A stretch of 39,841 nt of DNA from Pseudomonadota bacterium (GTDB lineage: Bacteria > Verrucomicrobiota > Verrucomicrobiia > Limisphaerales > SXTU01), in assembly GCA_009922615.1 (NCBI GenBank), contig RFVF01000044.1, positions 1 to 39,841 of the forward strand. The letters are read 5' to 3'. Below the pieces are notes generated by a model. It did not search any database. It saw only the letters and a program-made list of their open reading frames with translations, and was not told the DNA's origin. A program made the translations under genes and the position numbers. Below, in pieces: positions 32,890-39,841 of the stretch. Within the stretch, counting starts at the first letter, position 1, and every line of letters starts with the position of its first letter.

Positions 32890-33647
32890 CCTCTCCAGCC
32901 TCCGTTGACCTCGATGGTCTGGCCGCTGACGTAGCTGGCAAGCGGCGAGCAGAGGAAGAGCGCGACGTTGGCGACTTCCGCCGGTGTGCCGAGGCGGGCG
33001 AGCGGGATGTTTTTCAACATCTCAGCGCGTGCGGCAGCGGGGATCGTCGCGGCCATCGTGGTGTCAATCACGCCCGGCGCAATGGCGTTGGCGCGGATGC
33101 CGCGGCGCGCGCCCTCGCGGGCCAGCACGCGCATCATCGCCTGCACACCAGCCTTGGCGGCGGCGTAGTTCGACTGGCCGAAGAAGCCCTGGATCGCCGC
33201 AATGCTGCCCAGGCTCACGATGGCTCCGCTGTCGCGCATGACCTCGAGGCCAAACTTGCAGCAGTGGAAGACGCCCGTCAGGTTCACGTCGATCACGGCC
33301 TGCCAATCGTCGGGTGAAAGTTTGGCGATGGTGCGGTCGCGCAGAATGGCCGCGTTGTTGATGAGGAAATCCAAGCCGCCGCGCCGTGCCTTGACTAACT
33401 GCATCATCGTGCGAACGGCATCGGCGTCCGCGACATCCGCTGCGAGCACGTCGGCGCTGTCAGGGCGAAGCGCGTTCAACTCGGCAGCGAGTCGTTCCGC
33501 ATCTCCACGGGTGGTGCCGAGGTCGGGATGATTCAACACGACGATCGCACCAGCGGCGTGGAAGGTGCGCGTGATTTGCGCGCCGATGCCTTGGGACGCG
33601 CCGGTGATGAGCGCGACCTTGCCCGCGAGGTCAATGGCGATGGCCAT
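32886..33647 (-). CDS. SDR reductase (FabG/PhaB-like)
   Basis: The 253-aa classical short-chain dehydrogenase has TGASQGIG at 15-22, NNAA at 97-100, Ser148 in SLGSIA and the YxxxK pair Tyr161/Lys165. It ends in SGQTIEVNGGWRG. These features fit 3-oxoacyl-ACP or acetoacetyl-CoA reductases. Coupling to a CoA-transferase favours a 3-oxoacyl-CoA substrate, but this is inference, so no symbol is given. It lies 36 bp downstream of moaA on the same strand. Confidence 0.92.
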   Translation of the reverse strand: MAIAIDLAGKVALITGASQGIGAQITRTFHAAGAIVVLNHPDLGTTRGDAERLAAELNALRPDSADVLAADVADADAVRTMMQLVKARRGGLDFLINNAAILRDRTIAKLSPDDWQAVIDVNLTGVFHCCKFGLEVMRDSGAIVSLGSIAAIQGFFGQSNYAAAKAGVQAMMRVLAREGARRGIRANAIAPGVIDTTMAATIPAAARAEMLKNIPLARLGTPAEVANVALFLCSPLASYVSGQTIEVNGGWRG

Positions 33648-33683
33648 GCAGTGCGGCGATGAAACCGGAGCGGCAGACGGACT

Positions 33684-34760
33684 TCAACCTCCGATGCAGC
33701 TCATCGTGCGCTCGGGTTGCTGGAAGCCCGCCTCGCCGATGTGGTGGCGGTCTTCCTTGCCCAGCACAATTTCGCGCAGGCGCGCGGCCAGATCGGCATC
33801 ACTCGCCGTGCCGCGCAGGAGCGGCTTGAGGTCGTGCTCGTGCAGGCTGAAGAGGCAGGTGCGAATTTTGCCATCGGCCGTCAGGCGCAGGCGGTTGCAA
33901 TGGCCGCAGAAGGCCTCGGTCACAGGCGCGATGATGCCAATCTCCCCGCGCCCGTCGGCGAAGGTCCAGCGCTTCGCCGTTTCGGATTTGTTTTCGGACA
34001 CGACGGGCCGCAAATCGAAGCGCGCCTGCAGCCGCGCGAGGATTTCCCGGCTGGGAATGACCAGGTCGCGCAGCCACGCGTGGCCGGAATCCAGCGGCAT
34101 GAACTCGATGAAGCGGAAGCTTATGTCCTGCGCGCGGGCAAACTCCGCGAGCGCTTCCAGCTCGTGGTCGTTCAGGCCGCGGATGACGACGGCGTTCACC
34201 TTCACGGGCGCGAAGCCCAGTGCCTTGGCCTGCGGGATGGCGGCTAGCACGGCGCTCAAGCCATCGCGGCCGGTGATGCGTTTGAAGTTCGTAGCATCGA
34301 GCGAATCGCAACTGAAACTCACGCGCTTGAGCCCGGCTGTGCGCAACGCGGCGGCCTGTGGTCCGAACTGAAAGCCGTTCGTCGTCATCGCCAGGTCGCG
34401 GATGCCGGCGATGGCTGCGAGGCGCGCGACCAATTCCGGCACGCCGCGACGGAGCAGTGGCTCACCCCCTGTGAGTCGAACCTTTTCGATGCCCAGCCCG
34501 ACGGCGACGCGCACGACGCGCTCGATTTCCTCGTAGGTGAGCAGCGCGGATTTTGGCTTCCATTCGCGGACAATGGGCGTGAGTGCAGGCTGCGGGTGCG
34601 GGTTTTTCAGCGGGTCGAACTTGCCGCGATAGAAGTTCGCCGCCTCTTCGGTCTCCGGCAGGCAGTAGAGGCAGCGGAAATTACAGCGATCCGTGATGCT
34701 GACCCGGAGGTCGCGCATCGTGCGGCCGAAGGAGTCGGTGAGAGAGGGAGGGGCGGACAC
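33684..34760 (-). CDS. moaA: GTP 3',8-cyclase (molybdenum cofactor synthesis)
   Basis: MoaA is a radical-SAM enzyme that starts molybdenum-cofactor synthesis from GTP. The 358-aa protein has CNFRCLYC (Cys26, Cys30, Cys33) for the SAM cluster, LTGGEPLLRRGV near 97, and the C-terminal cluster Cys285/Cys288/Cys302 in CGHCNRLRLTADGKIRTC. It also has the required C-terminal Gly-Gly. Between the radical-SAM motif and the helix LTYEEIERV there is an extra stretch of about 25 residues (roughly 40-70) compared with usual family members. No other moa genes are in the window. A heptad palindrome lies just upstream. Confidence 0.95.
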   Translation of the reverse strand: MSAPPSLTDSFGRTMRDLRVSITDRCNFRCLYCLPETEEAANFYRGKFDPLKNPHPQPALTPIVREWKPKSALLTYEEIERVVRVAVGLGIEKVRLTGGEPLLRRGVPELVARLAAIAGIRDLAMTTNGFQFGPQAAALRTAGLKRVSFSCDSLDATNFKRITGRDGLSAVLAAIPQAKALGFAPVKVNAVVIRGLNDHELEALAEFARAQDISFRFIEFMPLDSGHAWLRDLVIPSREILARLQARFDLRPVVSENKSETAKRWTFADGRGEIGIIAPVTEAFCGHCNRLRLTADGKIRTCLFSLHEHDLKPLLRGTASDADLAARLREIVLGKEDRHHIGEAGFQQPERTMSCIGG

Positions 34761-34764
34761 CGGG

Positions 34765-34853
34765 GAGTGGTTAGTAATTAGTGCTTAGTGATCGGTCACC
34801 ACCAAGTTTCCGCCGGTCGATCGGTCTGGCTAAATACTAACTACTAATCACTC
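34765..34853. repeat. Heptad palindrome element in an intergenic spacer
   Basis: The left arm (34765-34788) is built from units like TTAGTAA, TTAGTGC and TTAGTGA. The right arm (34830-34853) is its reverse complement at 20 of 24 positions, and two of the four differences would still pair as G-U in RNA. The element nearly fills the 129-bp gap between the coiled-coil gene and moaA. It is A+T-rich relative to its surroundings. Confidence 0.88.
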
Positions 34854-34889
34854 ACTTGCCTCGGCGGACGTTGAGCGACCGCGCACGCC

Positions 34890-35948
34890 TCACTTCTTCT
34901 TCGGCGTAGCCGGGAAGTCCGGGCCGCCGACGGTGACGCTTTTCTCGACGCCCTCGGCGGGCTTCGGGGCGGGGGCGGCCGGAGCCTTGATGGTGACGGT
35001 GCCATCGCGGTGGACTTCAACGTTGAGCTGGCTACCGCGCGTGCTGGAAGGCTTGGAGGAAGGCAGCGGCTTGAGCCCGTCATTGAGCAGGGTGCCGAGC
35101 TTGCGCTCGTCCATGAACACGCCACGGCGCATCCAGTCCACACGGCGGGCGATGGCCTGGTCGCTCTTGATCGTGGACATCTGCTCGCGGAGGAAGGCGA
35201 GGTCGTTCATCTTGCGCTCCATCTCGGTGCGTTCGCCCTGCATGCGGGCCAGTTCCTTGGTGAGAAACGACTTGTCATCTTTGGCGACCTGCAGCTCGCC
35301 TTCGACGAGCGTGATGCGGGCGTTCAGGGTGCCGATGGTGGAATTCAGCTTCGCGATGTCCGCGTTGAGGCCGGCGATCTTGGCGTTCAACTGGTCGCGG
35401 GTGTCCTGCAAATCCTTGATGCTGGCGTCGCGCTTGGCGATTTCCTCGGCCTTGGATTTTTCGGTCGCGGCGAGGCGGGCGGCGGCGGCTTTCGCGTCGG
35501 CCTCGGCCTTGGCTTTGGCTTGGTCGAGCGCGGCGGTGAGCTTGGTCTCGACCTGTTTGGTTTCGGCTTGAGCCGCCTTGGTGGCGTCTTGGGCCTTCTT
35601 CGTCTCGGCTTGGGCGACCTTGATTTCCGCTTGGGCAGCCTTGGTCTCGGCCTGTGACTTGGTCAGTGCCTCCTTGGTCTGGCCGAGCTCGGCGGTGGTG
35701 GCGGCGACCTTGGTGGCGAGCGCTTTGGCCTCCTCGGTCTTGGCCACCAAGTTGGTGGTGAGGGTGGCGTTGACCTGTTTTTGCTCGGTCAGCTTGCCCT
35801 CGGTCTCTTTGACGGTGCCCTCGAGCTTGGCGATGGAGGCATCATCCTTTTGCTTCTGCTCCACCGCACTTTGATGACGGAGATAAAGCCCGATGCCGAG
35901 CAACACGCTCAGGGCCACCAACACCACGACTGCCGACTTGTTATTCAT
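34890..35948 (-). CDS. Membrane-anchored coiled-coil protein of unknown function
   Basis: The 352-aa protein has one N-terminal transmembrane helix (VVVLVALSVLLGIGLYL, residues 7-23) and then a long periplasmic coiled coil to about residue 260. Residues 100-134 are a near-perfect seven-residue repeat (AETKAAQ, AEIKVAQ, AETKKAQ, DATKAAQ, AETKQVE), five units encoded by 21-bp DNA repeats. A second regular stretch is LNAKIAGLNADIAKLNSTIGTLNARI. The tail is Pro- and Lys-rich. I do not recognise a family; a spacer or envelope-tether role is a guess. Its start is divergent from the M1 peptidase gene, 215 bp away. Confidence 0.75.
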   Translation of the reverse strand: MNNKSAVVVLVALSVLLGIGLYLRHQSAVEQKQKDDASIAKLEGTVKETEGKLTEQKQVNATLTTNLVAKTEEAKALATKVAATTAELGQTKEALTKSQAETKAAQAEIKVAQAETKKAQDATKAAQAETKQVETKLTAALDQAKAKAEADAKAAAARLAATEKSKAEEIAKRDASIKDLQDTRDQLNAKIAGLNADIAKLNSTIGTLNARITLVEGELQVAKDDKSFLTKELARMQGERTEMERKMNDLAFLREQMSTIKSDQAIARRVDWMRRGVFMDERKLGTLLNDGLKPLPSSKPSSTRGSQLNVEVHRDGTVTIKAPAAPAPKPAEGVEKSVTVGGPDFPATPKKK

Positions 35949-36021
35949 ACGAGTGAAGCATGATGAGGGGGGAAGGGTTTGGCAAGCTCACAGCGTGCGC
36001 ACGAAATCAGGCGGAGGATTG

Positions 36022-36110
36022 GCCAACCGTAGAGTCGCAGAGAGCACAGCGGAAGACATTCCCGTCTCCCTGCTTCCCGCTTCCACTCTGTGCCTCGGTA
36101 GTTAACCCTC
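36022..36110. repeat. Heptad palindrome upstream of the M1 peptidase gene
   Basis: The left arm (36022-36054) and the reverse complement of the right arm (36077-36110) align well after allowing one extra 7-bp unit in the left arm. Shared blocks are CAGAG and GGAAG. The centre is about 20 bp. The element ends 54 bp before the ATG at 36164 and is open in that gene's frame, so an annotation using the longest frame would translate it. Confidence 0.65.
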
Positions 36111-36163
36111 CCCTCCTCATTCCAGCTTTGGCATCCGTGCGACCCTCGCTTACCTTCGCCGCC

Positions 36164-38773
36164 ATGCAATTCCGCTTTGCCGCCTTCCTCGCGTTACGCG
36201 CGCTCGCTGTTCCAGCCTTGGCCGGGTCGCTCGCCACCGAGCAACAGACGCATCTCTGCCGCTGGTGTGCCGCGCAGTTCGCGCCGGCCGCCGTGGATTC
36301 GCCCGCCTACCGCAAATACGCCCCGGACCGACGCGTGGACTTGCTTCACCTCGCGCTCGACGTGACGCCGGACTTCAAGTCCCGCACCGTCGCCGGCACT
36401 GCCACGCTAACCTTCAAGCCCATCGCCACGCCGCTCGAAGAGTTGCGCCTCGACGCCGTGGAGCTGCGCGTCGCGAGCGTGACCAGCTCGGAGAACCTCA
36501 CCAGCCACGAAGTCACTGACCGCGAGATCGTGGTCCACTTCGCGCCGCCCATCCCGGTCGGCAAGGAGGCGCGCGTGACGGTGAAATACTCCGCCGAGCC
36601 GCGCAAAGGCCTCTACTTCCGCACGCCGGAGATGGGTTACGCGGAGACGCACTTGTGGACGCAGGGCGAGCCGGGCGAGGCGCGGCATTGGTTCCCGTCC
36701 ATTGACCATCCGGTTGAGAAGTTCACGAGCGAAGTTACCTGCCACGTGCCCGCCGGGATGGTCGCGCTCTCGAATGGCCGGCAAGTTTCCGCGCAGCCGG
36801 GCGCGGGCGGCCTCACGGCGTTTCATTGGAAGCAAGAGAAGCCCCACGTGAACTACCTCATCACGCTCGTGGCCGGGCAGTTGGTGAAGGTTACGGATCA
36901 GCACCGGGACATCCCGCTCGAGTTCTGGACCACGCCCGGTGACCGTGCGGAAGCTCCGAACTCGTTTCGCAACACGAAGCACATGATGCAGTTCTTTGAG
37001 CGCGAAATCGGTGTGAACTACCCGTGGGCGAAGTATGGGCAGGCCGCCGTCCACGATTACCACTGGGGCGGCATGGAGAACACCAGCCTCACCACGCTGA
37101 ACTTCCGCACGCTCTTCACCGCCGAGACGGAAAACCTATTCGACAGCGACAGCCTCGTGGCGCACGAGCTAGCGCACCAGTGGTTCGGCGACCTCGTGAC
37201 GTGCAAGGACTGGAGCCATGTGTGGCTGAACGAGGGCTTCGCGACTTACTACGACTGGATGTGGCAGGGCGACTTCGGCGGCACGAACGAGACGCTTTAC
37301 GCGCTCCACAGTGCCGCAAAGGGCATCCTCGCGAACCAGAACGAAACGCGCGGCATCGTGTGGCGGAAGTTCGGCGAGCCGGAGGAGATGTTCAATTACC
37401 TCGCCTACCCGAAGGGCGCGTGGGTGTTGCACATGCTGCGCTGCCAGCTCGGCGCGGACTTGTATCGCAAGTGCATCCGCACATATCTGGACCGCCACGC
37501 CTACGGCTCGGTGGAAACGGCGGACTTGCGGAAGGTTATCGAGGAGCTGTCGGGCCGCAGCTACGAGCGGTTTTTCGAGCAATGGGTCCACGGCATCGGT
37601 GCGCCGACGCTGGACGTGACTTACGCGTGGGACGAGAAGGCCAAGCTCGCGCGCGTGAGCGTGCGGCAGACGCAGAGGATTTCCGACGAGGCGCACCTGT
37701 TCCAATTTCCGCTGCCGCTGCGCTTCAAGTTTAAGTCCGGCGTGACCGACTACACGGTCCAAGTCCGCGACAAGGAGGAGGATTTCTACATCCCGCTGAA
37801 AGCCGCGCCCGACGTGGTGCGCGTGGATCCCGGCCTCACGCTGCTCGCGCGTATCAACTTCAAGCCCGCCGCGCCGATGCTCTTCGCGCAGCTCGCGGAC
37901 AAGACCGACTTCACCGGCCAGTTCCACGCGCTCGACAACCTCGCCGGCCGCAGCGACAGCGAAACCATCGCGAAGCTGAAGGCCGCGCTGAACAGCGATT
38001 CGCACTACGCCATCCGCACCCGCGCGGCGGACATGCTCCGGCAGGCGCGCACGGATGAGTCGCTTGCGGCGCTGCTGTCCTCCACCAAACAAAGTGACGC
38101 CCGCGTCCGCAACGCCATCGTCGCTGCGCTCGGTGGCTTCTACCACGAAGACGCCTTCGCTGCGCTGAAGCAAACGCTCGCCACCGAAAAGAACCCCGGC
38201 ATTCAAGCCACCGCCCTGCGCGCCCTCGGCCCCTACGCGACGGCCGAAGCGCACGATCTGCTCGTGAAGTTCCTCAACACGCCGAGCTACCGCGACCGCC
38301 TGACCGAGGCCGCCATCGCGGGCATGAAAGCTCAGGACGATCCCGCCTGCGTCACGCCGCTGCTCGTCACGTTGAAGGCGCGCGAGGCCACGTTGATGAG
38401 CACCGTGTTCTCCGCCGGGCTCGACGCGCTGGCCTTCGTCGCGCGCAACGACGCGAAGAAAGACGCCGTCCGCGACTTCCTCACCGCCCGCGTAAACTCG
38501 CCCAAGGAACGCGTCCGCCTCGCCGCCATTTCTGCGCTGGGCACGCTCGAAGATCCGCGCGCCCTCGCGGTGCTCGACACCTTCACCTCGCTCGCCGCTG
38601 ATCGCCCGGAGAAAGCCGCCGCAGACAAAGCCATCGAGAAATTGCGTGCCAGTCGTAAGCCCGCCGACGACTTGAAAGGCCTCCGCACCGAAGTCCTCGA
38701 CCTCCAGAAATCCAACCGCGAGCTTAAGAAGGACTTGGACGCGCTGAAGAAACGGCTCGACGCGAAACCCTGA
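36164..38773 (+). CDS. M1-family zinc aminopeptidase with HEAT-like C-terminus
   Basis: The 869-aa protein has a short hydrophobic N-terminus with a likely signal peptide (FAAFLALRALAVPALAG). The M1 beta-domain and catalytic domain follow, with GGMEN at 302-306 (variant of GAMEN) and HELAH at 334-338 with the third zinc ligand Glu357, 18 residues on. YPKGAWVLHML then holds the usual tyrosine. From about residue 590 it carries HEAT-like repeats (AKLKAALNSDSHYAIRTRAADML, RNAIVAALGGF, AISALGTLEDPRALAVLD). A short coiled-coil tail ends it (LDLQKSNRELKKDLDALKKR). It cleaves N-terminal residues from peptides, probably in the periplasm. The ATG at 36164 is chosen over the open frame to 35960, which would translate a repeat. 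Confidence 0.93.
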   Translation: MQFRFAAFLALRALAVPALAGSLATEQQTHLCRWCAAQFAPAAVDSPAYRKYAPDRRVDLLHLALDVTPDFKSRTVAGTATLTFKPIATPLEELRLDAVELRVASVTSSENLTSHEVTDREIVVHFAPPIPVGKEARVTVKYSAEPRKGLYFRTPEMGYAETHLWTQGEPGEARHWFPSIDHPVEKFTSEVTCHVPAGMVALSNGRQVSAQPGAGGLTAFHWKQEKPHVNYLITLVAGQLVKVTDQHRDIPLEFWTTPGDRAEAPNSFRNTKHMMQFFEREIGVNYPWAKYGQAAVHDYHWGGMENTSLTTLNFRTLFTAETENLFDSDSLVAHELAHQWFGDLVTCKDWSHVWLNEGFATYYDWMWQGDFGGTNETLYALHSAAKGILANQNETRGIVWRKFGEPEEMFNYLAYPKGAWVLHMLRCQLGADLYRKCIRTYLDRHAYGSVETADLRKVIEELSGRSYERFFEQWVHGIGAPTLDVTYAWDEKAKLARVSVRQTQRISDEAHLFQFPLPLRFKFKSGVTDYTVQVRDKEEDFYIPLKAAPDVVRVDPGLTLLARINFKPAAPMLFAQLADKTDFTGQFHALDNLAGRSDSETIAKLKAALNSDSHYAIRTRAADMLRQARTDESLAALLSSTKQSDARVRNAIVAALGGFYHEDAFAALKQTLATEKNPGIQATALRALGPYATAEAHDLLVKFLNTPSYRDRLTEAAIAGMKAQDDPACVTPLLVTLKAREATLMSTVFSAGLDALAFVARNDAKKDAVRDFLTARVNSPKERVRLAAISALGTLEDPRALAVLDTFTSLAADRPEKAAADKAIEKLRASRKPADDLKGLRTEVLDLQKSNRELKKDLDALKKRLDAKP

Positions 38774-38778
38774 CGGCC

Positions 38779-39531
38779 ATGCCCGAGCCCGTTGCCAGCC
38801 GCGAAGCCCGAACGCAGCCCGCCGGGCTCTTCGTCACCACGCGTTGGACCCAAGTGCTGGCGGCGGGAAGAACCAGCGACACGACTCATGCACGCGCTGC
38901 GCTGGAGCAGCTCTGCCAGACTTACTGGTATCCGATTTACGCCTTCGTGCGCCGACAAGGCCACGCGCCGCACGACGCGCAGGACCTCACGCAGTCATTC
39001 TTCGCCTGCCTGCTGGAGCGCAACGCCCTCGGCGCGGTGGATCGCGAGCGCGGGCGCTTCCGTTCCTTCCTACTCGCGACGCTCAAGAACTTCCTGCGTG
39101 ACGAGTGGGACAAGCTCCGCGCCCAGAAACGCGGCGGCGGCCAAGCCGTCATCTCGCTCGATGCCGGCGATGCCGAGTCTCGTTACTCGCGGGAACCGGC
39201 GGACACGCTTACTGCTGACCGCATCTTCGAGCGCCGCTGGGCCTTGCTGCTGCTGGACCGCGCCGTCGAGCGGCTCCGCGCCGAGCATGAGGCGGCGGGC
39301 AAGCTCGCGCAGTTCGAGGCGCTCAAAGCCAGCCTCGCTGGCTCGCGCGAGTCGCAGCCTTACACGGCGCTGGCGACGCAACTAGGCCTGAGCAAAGGCG
39401 CGGTGAAAGTGGCCGTCCACCGCCTGCGCCAGCGCTATCGCGAAGTCATCCGCGCCGAAATCGCCGAGACGGTTGCGAGTGAGGCGGAAGTGGAAGCCGA
39501 GTTGAAGCATCTCATGGCCGCGCTGGCCTGA
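38779..39531 (+). CDS. ECF-type RNA polymerase sigma factor
   Basis: The 250-aa protein has sigma region 2 (LCQTYWYPIYAFVRRQGHAPHDAQDLTQSFFACLLE, at about residues 49-84) and region 4 (YTALATQLGLSKGAVKVAVHRLRQRYREVI, about 195-225), separated by a long linker. The W-Y-P-x-Y-A-F-V-R motif and length fit a sigma subgroup common in Verrucomicrobia and Planctomycetes that is encoded next to protein kinases. The kinase gene starts 55 bp downstream, so phosphorylation-controlled activity is likely, as proposed for such pairs. No anti-sigma factor is seen. It follows the M1 peptidase by only 5 bp. Confidence 0.92.
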   Translation: MPEPVASREARTQPAGLFVTTRWTQVLAAGRTSDTTHARAALEQLCQTYWYPIYAFVRRQGHAPHDAQDLTQSFFACLLERNALGAVDRERGRFRSFLLATLKNFLRDEWDKLRAQKRGGGQAVISLDAGDAESRYSREPADTLTADRIFERRWALLLLDRAVERLRAEHEAAGKLAQFEALKASLAGSRESQPYTALATQLGLSKGAVKVAVHRLRQRYREVIRAEIAETVASEAEVEAELKHLMAALA

Positions 39532-39586
39532 ACTCAGGCAAACCGAGGGTGTAACCTTCCTCCGCGCTTTCCTTAGTAGCGGATGT

Positions 39587-39841
39587 ATGCAAACTACGGA
39601 CACGCACATGAACCCCACGGCCCGCACCTGCCCGGCCTGCCAACAGCCGCTCCCCGCCGATGCCCCTCAGGGGCTCTGCCCGCAGTGCCTCGCCAAGTCC
39701 GCGCTTGGCTCGCAGCCTGGCAGTGAAGAAACCGTCGCCTCCGGCAGCAAGCCCGGCGGCACAGGCCCGGCAGCGATTCAGACCGAAATCTCCCGGCTCT
39801 TCCCGCAGCTCGAAATTCTCGCGCTGCTTGGCCAGGGCGGC
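39587..39841 (+). CDS. Ser/Thr protein kinase, N-terminal part only
   Basis: The 85 visible codons start at an ATG at 39587 (39608 is an alternative). They encode a zinc-ribbon-like segment, CPACQQPLPADAPQGLCPQC (Cys15, 18, 31, 34), and a polar linker. FPQLEILALLGQGG then marks the glycine loop of a Hanks-type kinase cut by the window end. The pairing of a sigma factor with such a kinase is typical of Verrucomicrobia. Upstream, GTAACC at 39551-39556 resembles the AAC-containing -35 of ECF promoters, so autoregulation by the sigma factor is possible, but no matching -10 could be fixed. Confidence 0.88.
   Translation, partial: MQTTDTHMNPTARTCPACQQPLPADAPQGLCPQCLAKSALGSQPGSEETVASGSKPGGTGPAAIQTEISRLFPQLEILALLGQGG

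Noticed and set aside
31069..32934. A 621-codon plus-strand frame across the CoA-transferase
   Set aside because: It lies antisense to a protein with clear CoA-transferase motifs and shows no recognisable domain of its own.

Overview
The window is a G+C-rich bacterial chromosome segment, most likely from a Verrucomicrobiota bacterium (Pedosphaera/Limisphaerales-like). This placement is an inference from gene content: an ECF sigma factor followed by a Ser/Thr kinase with an N-terminal zinc ribbon, a Tat-exported DUF1501 protein, a VWA / squalene-cyclase-repeat membrane cluster, LptD, a GbsR-like regulator, and abundant heptamer repeats. No 16S or other decisive marker is present.

Layout. (1) 1-10199, minus strand: lptD, a GbsR/MarR-type regulator, then a tightly packed surface-polysaccharide operon (carbamoyltransferase, rfbA, rfbB, GT9 glycosyltransferase, DegT aminotransferase, SAM methyltransferase, flippase cut by the window edge). 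The first three genes of that operon overlap by 4 bp. (2) 10504-23186, plus strand: a VWA membrane protein, a 1031-aa coiled-coil membrane protein, a squalene-cyclase-repeat protein, three tandem paralogues of an unrecognised secreted family, then sixA and a [2Fe-2S] ferredoxin-like protein. Several junctions overlap as GTGA or ATGA. (3) A tRNA-Glu(TTC) at 23256-23330. (4) 23359-26934, minus: a MIP18-domain fusion protein, a small membrane protein in a block of lower G+C, and a DUF1501 gene whose C-terminus is lost at the edge of that block. (5) 27214-31295: a secreted hydrolase with a GHSGG motif, an ABM monooxygenase, prmC, then a response regulator overlapping a kinase-like protein that has an H-box but no ATPase domain. 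(6) 31360-35948, minus: a coiled-coil membrane protein, moaA, an SDR reductase and a CoA-transferase. (7) 36164-39841, plus: an M1 aminopeptidase with a HEAT-like tail, the ECF sigma factor and the start of the kinase.

The most unusual signal is a scattered set of 7-bp-periodic repeats of differing sequence. Four are imperfect palindromes (15861-15998, 16946-17088, 34765-34853, 36022-36110) and three are single arms (4234-4261, 10428-10455, 19521-19548). A related but non-heptad double-hairpin element lies at 27184-27310. Two palindromes and one single arm directly follow GTG start codons that overlap the previous stop, and they encode the signal-peptide-like N-termini of three consecutive genes. 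One arm lies in frame inside rfbB. This suggests a heptad-palindrome element that can be absorbed into coding sequence.
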